From JBBDYH01 sp040901795 (GTDB taxonomy: Bacteria > Planctomycetota > Planctomycetia > Pirellulales > JALHPA01): a DNA stretch of 64,000 nt. The position numbers were made by a program, and so were the translations under genes. The notes under the pieces are model-generated. The model had not been told where the DNA came from, did no database searches, and saw only the letters and a program-made list of their open reading frames with translations. The stretch is taken from positions 1-64,000 of the forward strand of contig JBBDYH010000087.1 in assembly GCA_040901795.1 (NCBI GenBank). The letters run 5' to 3'. This document shows, in pieces, positions 1-7,941 of the stretch; positions within the stretch are counted from its first letter, which is position 1; the number at the start of each line of letters is the position of its first letter.

Positions 1-97
1 ACCCCCGGATGGCTACCCGAGAAAGGGTTTGGGCGCGACAACGCAACCGGCTCAACGCCTCTAGCCCCCCCTCCGTTTTTGACGTAGCATTGCACCT

Positions 98-907
98 ATG
101 CTCAGGCAGACGGTCGGTTTTATCGGAGCGGGGCGGATGGCGCGGGCGTTGGCCGGCGGTCTGGTGAATGCCGGCCTGGTAAGGTCCGAACAACTCATCG
201 CGGCTGATCCTGTCGCCAGTGCCAGGGAACTGTTTTTGAGCGATGCGCCGGGGGCCAAAGGCGCTCTGAGTAATCGCGCGCTAGTCGAACAGAGCGATGT
301 GGTGATCCTGGCCGTCAAGCCGCAACAACTTGCCGCGGCTACGTTGGACCTGGCGTCGGCCGCCGCTGGCAAGCTGGTCGTCTCGATTCTCGCCGGTGTA
401 CGGCTGGCCAAATTAGCGGCCGCTCTTCCCAGCGCACGCCTAGTCCGCGTGATGCCCAATACCCCCGCGCTGGTCGGTCACGGCGCAAGCGCCTTTGCCT
501 TAGGCGCCAACGCCACGTCCACCGACGGCGATTTGGTCAATAGTCTATTGAGCGCTGTCGGCCGGGCCTATCTGGTCGACGAGTGCCTGCTCGATGCGGT
601 GACCGGGCTCTCAGGGTCCGGGCCGGCGTTTGTCTACGTGACCATCGAGGCGTTGGCCGACGGTGGTGTGCAAATGGGGTTGCCGCGGGACATCGCCTTG
701 GCCCTCGCCGCACAAACGGTCAAGGGCGCGGCGGAAATGGTGCTGGCCACCGGAGATCATCCGGCCGTGCTGAAAGATCGCGTTGCCAGTCCCGAAGGAA
801 CCACGATCGCTGGGCTTCAGGAGATCGAAAATCGCGGCCTGCGTGCGGCTTTGATCGCAGCCGTGGAAGCCGCAACACAACGCTCAATTGAGCTTGGCGG
901 CCCCTAG
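98..907 (+). CDS. proC: Pyrroline-5-carboxylate reductase
   Basis: Catalyses the last step of proline synthesis, NAD(P)H-dependent reduction of pyrroline-5-carboxylate, in the cytosol. The 269-residue length fits the family. An N-terminal Rossmann nucleotide-binding motif (GAGRMA, from residue 10) is followed by the family signature region TGLSGSGPAFVY near residue 169 and VASPEGTTIAGL near residue 228. The ATG at 98 sits just before the Rossmann strand, so the start is well placed although no strong Shine-Dalgarno is visible. No operon partner is evident; the next gene is small and separated by a hairpin repeat. Confidence 0.96.
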   Translation: MLRQTVGFIGAGRMARALAGGLVNAGLVRSEQLIAADPVASARELFLSDAPGAKGALSNRALVEQSDVVILAVKPQQLAAATLDLASAAAGKLVVSILAGVRLAKLAAALPSARLVRVMPNTPALVGHGASAFALGANATSTDGDLVNSLLSAVGRAYLVDECLLDAVTGLSGSGPAFVYVTIEALADGGVQMGLPRDIALALAAQTVKGAAEMVLATGDHPAVLKDRVASPEGTTIAGLQEIENRGLRAALIAAVEAATQRSIELGGP

Positions 908-962
908 ACGAGGTATAATAGAGCTAGTCCGCCGCCCCACACAGTGAAGCGTGAACTCGCAC

Positions 963-985
963 GTTGGAGTTCAAGCTTGAGCTTG
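963..985. repeat. Dispersed hairpin repeat, GTTGGAGTTCAAGCTT type
   Basis: One copy of a short repeat that recurs at 27080-27098, 29601-29625, 38182-38276 (four tandem copies), 38309-38331, 44675-44697, 55501-55525 and 55579-55600. The core is GTTGGAGTTCA followed by a small palindrome such as AAGCTT-AG-CTTG or AGCC-TT-AGGCT. It lies just upstream of the small gene that starts at 1031. Confidence 0.8.
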
Positions 986-1030
986 TTCGAACTACGCTAT
1001 TCCCTTACCGACGTCGAATTCGAAACGAAC

Positions 1031-1270
1031 ATGTCCATCTTCGCCATCGTCGACGACAAGTACGTTCCGCTGTACCGAGTGATCTGGGTCGCCGCCACAC
1101 CGCATTTTTGCGGCGCCGACGACTGCGAACGCGAAGGGCACTATGAGGTTCGCCTGGAGCAAGGCGAATCTGTCTGGGCCAAGACCGTCACCGAGCGCGA
1201 CGCCATGCTCGAGGCGCTCGAACACTGGCAAGGCGGCCCCGCCCCCGACGACGAGGGCTGGACGGACTAG
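1031..1270 (+). CDS. Small acidic hypothetical protein
   Basis: A 79-residue protein that I do not recognise. It is acidic, with CxxxxC spacing (FCGADDCEREG) and a Trp-rich, Asp/Glu-rich tail (WQGGPAPDDEGWTD). The open frame extends upstream to a GTG at 944, but that extension is encoded by a dispersed repeat, so the ATG at 1031 is preferred even though no clear ribosome-binding site precedes it. The compact domain-like sequence (YVPLYRVIWVAATPHF) argues for a real gene. No neighbour suggests its role. Confidence 0.6.
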   Translation: MSIFAIVDDKYVPLYRVIWVAATPHFCGADDCEREGHYEVRLEQGESVWAKTVTERDAMLEALEHWQGGPAPDDEGWTD

Positions 1271-1406
1271 CGCAGCGTCTCAATAGGCGAGGTACGTTAA
1301 CATCGGTAGGGAACGGCCTCTGTGCCGTTCCGTTGGGCGAGTTAACCTCGCCACGTCTCGACGCGCTCCCGGAACGCCACCAAGGGCATACCCCACAGAG
1401 GCGCCG

Positions 1407-1565
1407 CTATCTCTTCTTCGCCCCCTTCTTCGCCGTCTTCTTCACGGCTGCCTTTTTACTGCGCGCGCTTGCTGCCGCCCCCGGCTTGGCGGGCTTCTTC
1501 TTGCCAAATGCCGATTCCCAGTTGTCAGAAAACTTTTTCGAGGCACCGATTCGAACAATTGTCAC
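1407..1565 (-). CDS. Small Lys/Ala-rich basic protein (histone H1-like tail)
   Basis: A 52-residue reading frame that starts with GTG at 1565, preceded by a good Shine-Dalgarno (AAAGGAG, about five bases upstream), and ends at TAG 1407. The N-terminal half is a compact segment (TIVRIGASKKFSDNWESAFG). The C-terminal half is almost pure Lys/Ala/Pro/Arg (KKKPAKPG, then KKAAVKKTAKKGAKKR), like the tails of bacterial histone H1-like proteins. Small planctomycete proteins of this layout are familiar to me, but the function is unknown; nucleic-acid binding is an inference from charge. It is below common ORF length cut-offs and lacks an ATG. Confidence 0.7.
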   Translation of the reverse strand: MTIVRIGASKKFSDNWESAFGKKKPAKPGAAASARSKKAAVKKTAKKGAKKR

Positions 1566-1668
1566 GGTCGCTCCTTTCAGTTCTGCTTCAACGACGGCAC
1601 TCGCTATGAGCGCCGAACCACAGTTGCTAATTTAGGGTGATGCGGAATCTGGTCAAGAGGAGCAAGTC

Positions 1669-1815
1669 ATGCCCATGGACCAACGCGACTGCCGAGCGGC
1701 TTTACTGGGCCGGCTCGGTCGGCATGATGAGCTTGTGTTGATGATCCGGGAAGCCTCCGCCCAATGCACGGAGAAAGTCGTTGAACTGGTACAACTGCCC
1801 GTACTCGAATTCTGA
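1669..1815 (+). CDS. Possible small protein, 48 residues
   Basis: A short frame from ATG 1669 (or the second ATG at 1675) to TGA 1815, preceded by a strong Shine-Dalgarno (AGAGGAG seven bases upstream). The peptide is leucine-rich and amphipathic (LLGRLGRHDELVLMIREA, then CTEKVVELVQLPVLEF), more protein-like than random. No family is recognised and it could still be spurious. The long minus-strand frame over the same bases has no ribosome-binding site. Confidence 0.35.
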   Translation: MPMDQRDCRAALLGRLGRHDELVLMIREASAQCTEKVVELVQLPVLEF

Positions 1816-1978
1816 ACCGTGCGCTCACTCATTTTCCGCCTCGCGAATCGATAGTCGGCTTGTTCAACCGACGGCCCGCCCCTTTGCAGTTTACCGCTTC
1901 CATCGGTTACAATCGATGCGTTGCCGTAGCGACGCTTTGGCAGCCCCCGCCCTCCCTTCCCGCCGGCTTTGTCACCGC

Positions 1979-4756
1979 ATGAAGACCTTTGCCAAAGCAT
2001 GTTGCGCAGTGCTTGCCGTCGTCGTTCTCTGGCAGTGCCGTGCACGCGGAGCATCTCCGACTCAGGATAAAGTCTCCCCCCAGGACATCGATTTCTTCGA
2101 GAAGGAGATCCGGCCGCTGCTGGCAGCCAATTGCTTCGAGTGCCACGGTGAAAAGAAGCAGGAGGCCGGTCTGCGGCTCGATGCCAGGCTTCCGGCGATG
2201 CGCGGCGGCGACGAAGGGCCGGTCATCAAAGCCGGCGATCCGGAGGCTAGCAAGCTCGTTGCCGCCGTCCGCTATACCGGCGACATCCAGATGCCGCCGG
2301 ATGGCAAGTTGCCATCGGAGAAAGTCGAAGTGCTCGCCGCCTGGGTGAAGCGCGGGGCTCCCTGGCCCGATCACGGCAGTCTCGTTCCAAGTGACGATGA
2401 CTCGTCTGATAAGGCCGAAAACCATTGGGCGTTTCAACCGGTCCGCGAGCCACCGCTTCCCACGGTCAACGGGAGCGATTGGGTCCGCTCGCCGGTCGAT
2501 GCGTTTATCCTCGCGCGGCTCGAAGCGGCCGGCATCGCGCCAAGCAAGCCAGCCGACCGGCGAACGCTGCTTCGCCGCGTGACGCTCGACCTGACCGGCC
2601 TGCCGCCGACGCCGGCCGAAGTCGAAGAGTTCGTCAACGACGCCTCCCCTAACGCCTTCGAGCAAGTCGTCGATCGCTTGCTTGCATCGCCCCGCTACGG
2701 CGAGCGCTGGGGACGGTTTTGGCTCGATTACGCCCGCTACTCCGACACCAAGGGCTACGTCTTTCAGGAGGACCGCAACTATCGGTTCGCATACGTCTAT
2801 CGCGATTGGGTGATCCGAGCGTTCAACGAAGACCTGCCGTACGATCAATTTCTCGTCCGGCAAATCGCCGCCGATCGGCTGCCGCGCGAATCAGAGAACA
2901 ATCAGCAATTGGCGGCGATGGGTTTTCTCACGGTCGGCCGCCGGTTTTTGAACAACAAGTACGACATCATCGACGACCGGATCGACGTTGTCATGCGGAC
3001 CACGATGGCGTTGACCGTGTCGTGCGCCCGCTGCCACGACCACAAGTTCGATCCGATTCCCACCGCGGACTACTACTCGATCTTCGGCGTATTCGACGCC
3101 TCGGTGGAAAAGCTGCTGCCAATCGCGCCGCCGTCGGCGGAGTTTGAGCAGGGTGTCCGCGAGCGCGAGGAGAAGCTGGAAAAGTTCATGGAGGAAAAGC
3201 GGCGCGACCTGGAAGCTAGGCTGCGCGCCGATGCCGCCGAGTTTTTGCTCGCCACCAGGTCGCCGCCGGGGACCGACGAGAACATGCTTCGCCGCGACCG
3301 CAAGACGCGTATCACCGAGCGCTGGCGGCAGTACCTATCGGAGCGCGGTAAAGAGTTCGATCCACTCTTTGCGCCGTGGTGCGCTTTTGCCGCGCTTGCC
3401 GATGGCGAGTTCGAGAAGCACGCCGTTAGTCTCTCCGCTTCGTTTGCCAAAGCCGACGTTGAAGGAGGACGCCTTAACACGCTTGTTGCCAAGGCCTTCG
3501 CAGGCGAACCGCCCAAGTCGCTCGCCGAAGTGTCGGCACGGTACGGCAGACTGTTTGCCGAAATCGACGCCGAGTGGAAGAAGTCGGCCGACGACGCGAA
3601 GACGAAGAACGAGCCCCCGCCCACCGCACTTGCCGGCGCCGATGCCGAGCAAATTCGGCAGGTCCTCTACGGGTCCGACTCGCCGCTCGTGCTGCCGGGC
3701 GACATGCTCGATCGCTCGCTCGAACGACCCGACCGAAACGAAGCCAGGCGATTGCGCCAAGAGATCGAGAAGTTCCGCACCACTTCCAAGTCCGCGCCGC
3801 TGCAAGCGATGGGTATGGAAGACGCGGCTCGGATTCCGCCCAAGACGCGCGTGCTGTTGCGCGGCAGCCCGGGCCGGCCCGGTCCCGAAGTGGCTCGACA
3901 GTTCGTATCGGTGGTCGCCGGCGAATCGCGCGAGCCGTTCAACGAAGGCAGTGGCCGGCTGGAGCTGGCCCACGAGATCGTCGCTGCCGACAACCCACTC
4001 ACGTCGCGCGTGCTTGTGAACCGCGTGTGGACGCACTATTTCGGGCAGGGCCTGGTGCGCACGCCCAGCGATTTCGGCCTGCGCAGCGACCCGCCGAGCC
4101 ATCCGGAGCTGCTCGATTACCTGGCGTCGCGGTTTGTTGCCGAGGGCTGGTCAATTAAAAAGCTGCACCGTTGGATACTGCTTTCGAGCACCTATCAACA
4201 GTCGAGTGAAGATCGGCCCGAAGCGAGGGCGAAAGATCCGGAGAACCTGCTGGTATGGCGAATGAACCGCCGGCGGATGGACCTGGAGGCGCTGCGCGAC
4301 TCGCTCCTCTTCGTCGCTGGTCAGTTGGACGCAACGATAGGCGGGCCGGCGGTCAACATTGTGACGGCGCCGTTCAGCAAGCGTCGCAGCGTCTATGGTC
4401 AGATCGAGCGGCAGAACTTGCCGGCGTTTTTCCGCACATTCGACTTCGCCACTCCCGACAGCCACAGCCCGCAACGGTTTACGACCACGGTCCCACAGCA
4501 GGCGCTATTCTTGATGAATAGTCCCTTTGTGATCGAGCAAGCCGCGGCACTGGTGAAGCGTCCGGAAATCGAATCGGCCGCCGAGCCAGGCGATCGGATC
4601 CAGCGGATATATGCGCTTCTGTTCGGACGTGAGGCAACCACCGACGAGTTGGCCCTCGGCGAGCAGTTCGTCACCGCAGGCGACGGAGCCGAATCGAACT
4701 GGCAGCGCTACGCCCAAGCGCTGATGGTGTCCAACGAGTTTTTGTTTATTGACTAA
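1979..4756 (+). CDS. Planctomycete cytochrome-type protein, PSCyt1/DUF1549/DUF1553
   Basis: A 925-residue exported protein. A signal peptide (MKTFAKACCAVLAVVVLW) is followed by a cytochrome c-like domain with a CxxCH haem motif (C52-C55-H56), a DUF1549 domain (about residues 170-380) and a C-terminal DUF1553 domain (about 620-890). The frame opens further upstream, but the ATG at 1979 is the one that gives a signal peptide. In Planctomycetes these genes are usually followed by a DUF1501 gene, as here. The true substrate is unknown; a periplasmic redox or polysaccharide-related role is often proposed. Confidence 0.93.
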   Translation: MKTFAKACCAVLAVVVLWQCRARGASPTQDKVSPQDIDFFEKEIRPLLAANCFECHGEKKQEAGLRLDARLPAMRGGDEGPVIKAGDPEASKLVAAVRYTGDIQMPPDGKLPSEKVEVLAAWVKRGAPWPDHGSLVPSDDDSSDKAENHWAFQPVREPPLPTVNGSDWVRSPVDAFILARLEAAGIAPSKPADRRTLLRRVTLDLTGLPPTPAEVEEFVNDASPNAFEQVVDRLLASPRYGERWGRFWLDYARYSDTKGYVFQEDRNYRFAYVYRDWVIRAFNEDLPYDQFLVRQIAADRLPRESENNQQLAAMGFLTVGRRFLNNKYDIIDDRIDVVMRTTMALTVSCARCHDHKFDPIPTADYYSIFGVFDASVEKLLPIAPPSAEFEQGVREREEKLEKFMEEKRRDLEARLRADAAEFLLATRSPPGTDENMLRRDRKTRITERWRQYLSERGKEFDPLFAPWCAFAALADGEFEKHAVSLSASFAKADVEGGRLNTLVAKAFAGEPPKSLAEVSARYGRLFAEIDAEWKKSADDAKTKNEPPPTALAGADAEQIRQVLYGSDSPLVLPGDMLDRSLERPDRNEARRLRQEIEKFRTTSKSAPLQAMGMEDAARIPPKTRVLLRGSPGRPGPEVARQFVSVVAGESREPFNEGSGRLELAHEIVAADNPLTSRVLVNRVWTHYFGQGLVRTPSDFGLRSDPPSHPELLDYLASRFVAEGWSIKKLHRWILLSSTYQQSSEDRPEARAKDPENLLVWRMNRRRMDLEALRDSLLFVAGQLDATIGGPAVNIVTAPFSKRRSVYGQIERQNLPAFFRTFDFATPDSHSPQRFTTTVPQQALFLMNSPFVIEQAAALVKRPEIESAAEPGDRIQRIYALLFGREATTDELALGEQFVTAGDGAESNWQRYAQALMVSNEFLFID

Positions 4757-4905
4757 CTCGTTCCCAGGCTCCGCCTGGGAACGCAATGCCAGGCAGGCTC
4801 CGCCTGCTGGAAACACTTGTGTTTTTGAATGTCGTTTTTTCTGCTAGCGAGGCAGAGCCTCGCGAGCAGTGTGTTCCCAGGCAGAGCCTGGGAACAAGGA
4901 AGCAA
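4757..4905. repeat. Intergenic palindromic repeats (GTTCCCAGGC type)
   Basis: The spacer between the DUF1549 and DUF1501 genes is filled with palindromes of the form GTTCCCAGGC-tcc-GCCTGGGAAC, CAGGC-tcc-GCCTG and a third copy just before the next gene (GTTCCCAGGC-aga-GCCTGGGAAC). A related element lies at 60100-60235. They may shape the mRNA between the two genes or act as REP-like sequences. Confidence 0.7.
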
Positions 4906-4912
4906 GAAAGCC

Positions 4913-6364
4913 ATGACCCCACACATCAATCCTCAACCCGTCACTCGCCGCGAAATGCTCTCGCGTTGCGGCATGGGCTTTGGCGCGTTGGCGCTGGCCG
5001 ACCTGATGAAGCAGACGGGCTTGATCGAGCCAACTTCGGCACAGGCTGCGACCAACTACGTGTCGCCGCTCTCGCCCAAGCCGCCGCACTTTGCGCCGCA
5101 GGCGCGGCACGTGATCCACATCTTCTTGAATGGTGGCTGCTCGCACGTCGACACGTTCGACCCCAAGCCCAAGCTCGCCGAGTACGCCGGCAAACCGCTG
5201 CCGATGCCGAACCTGCCCACCGAGCGCAAGACGGGGGCGGCGTTCCCCTCGCCGTACAAGTTTCAGAAGTATGGCGAAAGCGGCATCGAGGTCAGCGAAA
5301 TCTTCGCCAACGTCGGCAGCGTGATCGACAATTTTTGCGTGGTTCGCTCGATGCACGCCGACGTGCCCAACCACGAGCCGTCGCTGCTGCTCATGAACTG
5401 CGGCGAGGCGCGGCTGGTGCGGCCGAGCATGGGCTCGTGGCTGACCTACGGCTTGGGGACCGAGAACCAAAACCTGCCAGCCTTCATCGCCATGTGCCCC
5501 GGCGGCTACCCGATCCAGGAGTCGCAAAACTGGCAAGCCGGTTTTCTGCCCGGCATCTATCAGGGGACGTACATCGATACCAAACACACCGACATCGAAA
5601 AGTTGATCGAGCACGTCAAGAACAATCACGTCGCCCCAGCCGAGCAGCGGCGGCAGCTCGATCTCTTGCAGCAGCTCAATGCCCGCCATAGCGCCGAGCG
5701 CGCCCACGACCCGCAGCTCGAAGCGCGGATTCAGACCTTCGAGCTCGCCTATCGCATGCAGCAGGAGGCGGCCGACGCATTCGACGTGAATCTGGAGCCC
5801 AAGCACATCCGCGAGATGTACGGCCCCGGCACGCAGGCGCGGCAAATCCTGATTGCGCGGCGGCTGATCGAGCGCGGCGTGCGGTTCGTGCAGGTTTGGC
5901 ACGGCGAAGGCCAGCCCTGGGACAACCACGACGACATCGAGGTCAACCACCGCAAACTGGCCGGCCAGTGCGACCAGGCGATCGCCGCCTTGATTAAAGA
6001 CCTCAAGCAGCGCGGGCTGTTGGAGCAGACGCTGGTGCTGATCTCCGGCGAATTCGGCCGCACGCCGACGGTTGAACTACCCACGCCTGGCAGCAACGCC
6101 GGGAAGGTGAATGGCCGCGACCACAACCACTACGGCTTCACGATGCTCATGGCCGGCGGCGGGGTGCGCGCCGGCTACGTCCACGGCGCCACCGACGAGT
6201 TCGGCTTCCAGGCGGTCGAAAAGAAGGTCCACGTCCACGACCTGCACGCCACGATTCTGCACCTCTTGGGATTCGACCACGAGAAGTTCACCTATCGCTA
6301 CGCCGGCCGCGACTTCCGGCTCACCGATGTGCACGGCAACGTGGTGCGGGAGTTGATTGCTTGA
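4913..6364 (+). CDS. DUF1501 family protein (sulfatase-like fold)
   Basis: A 483-residue protein of the DUF1501 family. A twin-arginine-like leader (TRREMLSRCGMGFGALALADLM) suggests Tat export. Conserved blocks include HVIHIFLNGGCSHVDTFDPKP near residue 65 and the C-terminal GEFGRTP and GRDHNHYGFTMLMAGGG segments typical of this alkaline-phosphatase/sulfatase-like family. The ATG at 4913 is chosen because it starts directly before the Tat motif and follows a purine-rich AAGGAAG. It is almost always encoded next to a DUF1549/DUF1553 gene, so the two probably act together outside the cytoplasmic membrane. Confidence 0.92.
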   Translation: MTPHINPQPVTRREMLSRCGMGFGALALADLMKQTGLIEPTSAQAATNYVSPLSPKPPHFAPQARHVIHIFLNGGCSHVDTFDPKPKLAEYAGKPLPMPNLPTERKTGAAFPSPYKFQKYGESGIEVSEIFANVGSVIDNFCVVRSMHADVPNHEPSLLLMNCGEARLVRPSMGSWLTYGLGTENQNLPAFIAMCPGGYPIQESQNWQAGFLPGIYQGTYIDTKHTDIEKLIEHVKNNHVAPAEQRRQLDLLQQLNARHSAERAHDPQLEARIQTFELAYRMQQEAADAFDVNLEPKHIREMYGPGTQARQILIARRLIERGVRFVQVWHGEGQPWDNHDDIEVNHRKLAGQCDQAIAALIKDLKQRGLLEQTLVLISGEFGRTPTVELPTPGSNAGKVNGRDHNHYGFTMLMAGGGVRAGYVHGATDEFGFQAVEKKVHVHDLHATILHLLGFDHEKFTYRYAGRDFRLTDVHGNVVRELIA

Positions 6365-6719
6365 TGTAGTCGGGTGCTGTGGGATCGTGGAAGTTTAAGG
6401 CGAAAGACCGCAGATTTGGCGGGAGATGCGGAGCCGAAAAGCAGCCCCGGCGGGGCGCCATTCTATAGCCGGGGGCGCAAGCCCCCGGAAAGATTCCCAT
6501 GAGAAACTCAAAGGCCCGTAGGGCCGGCATTGTTGGCAAACAGCGCCTTGTAACGAGCATGAGGAGTTCCAGCGCGCAGACGCCGTGGCCTGAAAACGGC
6601 ATGATAAAATGGAATCTTTCTTCGGTCGCGTGCCACGCCGCCTACAAATCGGCCATTACGAATAGGGAAACGATTGTCCTTTGTGTCGTAGTGCCGCAAA
6701 TCAGTGGGGGCTTTTAGGT
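6365..6719. other. Intergenic region with GC-rich repeat
   Basis: No convincing gene is seen. Positions 6442-6489 hold a repeat (CAGCCCCGGCGGGGCGCCATT, then a CCGGGGGC-GCCCCCGG palindrome) that recurs at 30898-30990. A second hairpin (GGCCC-GTA-GGGCC type) lies near 6510-6522. Short frames on both strands here lack ribosome-binding sites. Confidence 0.6.
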
Positions 6720-7445
6720 ATGCCAAAGTTCCGTGCTAAGTCGACGAAGGCCGTGAGTGCTCACGAGGCGCTCGTTGGTATTGTACTTTTCATCCTCTGC
6801 GGGCCATCTGTACTCAGCGCCGAAAGCCTCACAGTCACGCTCACTCCTGCCCAGCAAACCGGCGCGCACGGCACGTATTTTTCTGCACCGTTCGATTTCG
6901 GAACCGCCTTTTCCGAGATCGAGTCCGTCAGACTTGAGTTCGTCATGCCAGGCGGCTACGAAGGCTATGCTGCTTCAACTGGTAATAGCTTCTATTCACG
7001 AGCGTTGGCCCTGGTGATTCATGACGCTGAGATGCCCATTACGAGCGTTTGGTCCCTAGACATAGCGACTGCCCTATCCGCGTCCGTACACGATGTCCGA
7101 CCTGGGGAGTCCACCCAGTGGGACTTTCGCAGGTCCTTCGCGCCTGGCGAAGTGGTTCCATCGCCAAATTGGCCTGACTTTTTGTTTCAAGGAGCGGGTC
7201 GGATAGAGTGGATTGACGTATTTGATTCCAGCGTTCGTCCACAACTTGGCGAAGCGCCGACCACCATAACAACTACCTGGCTGCCACCCGGCGAAATCCA
7301 ATCCGCCCAGTTGACCATTGTTGGCACCCCGGTTCCAGAACCCGCTTCGGCTCTCCTGGTCGCCATGGGTGCGCTGACCTTGCTTTCCTGCCGGCAGCTC
7401 CGGCGAAGTCGATCGCTAGCCGCTTTTGCTGCAAGCCGCCGCTAA
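6720..7445 (+). CDS. PEP-CTERM sorting domain protein
   Basis: A 241-residue exported protein. An N-terminal hydrophobic signal (ALVGIVLFILCGPSVLSA) precedes a beta-rich region. The C-terminus has the PEP-CTERM layout: VPEPASALLVAMGALTLL followed by basic residues (RQLRRSRS). Such proteins are processed by an exosortase at the envelope. The start at ATG 6720 places the signal peptide about 20 residues in. The mature domain is not recognised; no exosortase gene is in the window. Confidence 0.85.
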   Translation: MPKFRAKSTKAVSAHEALVGIVLFILCGPSVLSAESLTVTLTPAQQTGAHGTYFSAPFDFGTAFSEIESVRLEFVMPGGYEGYAASTGNSFYSRALALVIHDAEMPITSVWSLDIATALSASVHDVRPGESTQWDFRRSFAPGEVVPSPNWPDFLFQGAGRIEWIDVFDSSVRPQLGEAPTTITTTWLPPGEIQSAQLTIVGTPVPEPASALLVAMGALTLLSCRQLRRSRSLAAFAASRR

Positions 7446-7487
7446 CTCTCGCTGGCTAGATTTCCTCTGTTTTTGGTTGCACGGGCC

Positions 7488-7534
7488 TTGCATCTCTTGG
7501 ACACGGCGTCTACAATCCTTAGACATTACGTCTA
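7488..7534 (+). promoter_or_regulatory. blaI promoter with overlapping operators
   Basis: A sigma70-like promoter, TTGCAT (7488-7493), 17-base spacer, TACAAT (7511-7516). Two inverted repeats of the same half-site overlap it: GTCTA (7508-7512)/TAGAC (7520-7524) and TAGAC (7520-7524)/GTCTA (7530-7534). BlaI/MecI repressors bind palindromes of this kind, so autorepression is likely. The second operator reaches the proposed start codon. Confidence 0.7.
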
Positions 7535-7932
7535 TGGACGGCACTCCTCGCACAAAACTCATGGCCGCGCCTACAGAGCCCATTCCCGACGCCGAGCTGC
7601 AGGTCCTCAAGCTTCTCTGGGCGACTGAGTCCCTGACCGCCCGCGAGCTGGCCGAAGCGGTTTACCGAGTGGCCGATAATTCGACGGTGGGCACAGTGCA
7701 AAAGCTCCTCCAGCGCCTCGAGAAAAAAGGCTGCGTGAAGCGCGACCGCAGTCAGTTTGCCCATCGCTTCTCGGCAAAAGTCACGCTAACTGCGGTCGCC
7801 GGTCGACACTTGGAAATGCTGGCCAAGAGAGTCGCTGACGGTTCGCTGGCCCCCTTTATCACGCATCTGGTGCAAGCCAAGAAACTGAGCGCGGAGGAGA
7901 AAAACGATATCCGCCGGCTCCTCGAAAAGTGA
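7534..7932 (+). CDS. BlaI/MecI/CopY family transcriptional repressor
   Basis: A 132-residue winged-helix repressor. The family pattern is clear: IPDAELQVLKLLWATESLTARELAEAV, then NSTVGTVQKLLQRLEKKGCVKRDRS, then a C-terminal dimerisation segment. The start is taken at ATG 7534, which gives a nearly leaderless mRNA from the predicted promoter; ATG 7561 is an alternative and neither has a clear Shine-Dalgarno. It lies nine bases before an M56 peptidase gene, the standard BlaI-BlaR1 arrangement in which the membrane protease inactivates the repressor on a signal. In Planctomycetes these pairs rarely concern beta-lactams. Confidence 0.92.
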   Translation: MDGTPRTKLMAAPTEPIPDAELQVLKLLWATESLTARELAEAVYRVADNSTVGTVQKLLQRLEKKGCVKRDRSQFAHRFSAKVTLTAVAGRHLEMLAKRVADGSLAPFITHLVQAKKLSAEEKNDIRRLLEK

Positions 7933-7941
7933 GGCTCAACC

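Noticed and set aside
2..64. C-terminal end of a gene upstream of proC (frame ending at TAG 62-64)
   Set aside because: The 20 codons read like a plausible protein end, but there is too little sequence to separate it from chance.
1653..2054. 133-codon minus-strand frame before the DUF1549 gene
   Set aside because: No ribosome-binding site; the product is low-complexity Ser/Arg and overlaps the signal peptide region of a certain gene.
6508..6726. 72-codon minus-strand frame
   Set aside because: It lies in repeat-containing intergenic DNA and has no recognisable protein features.
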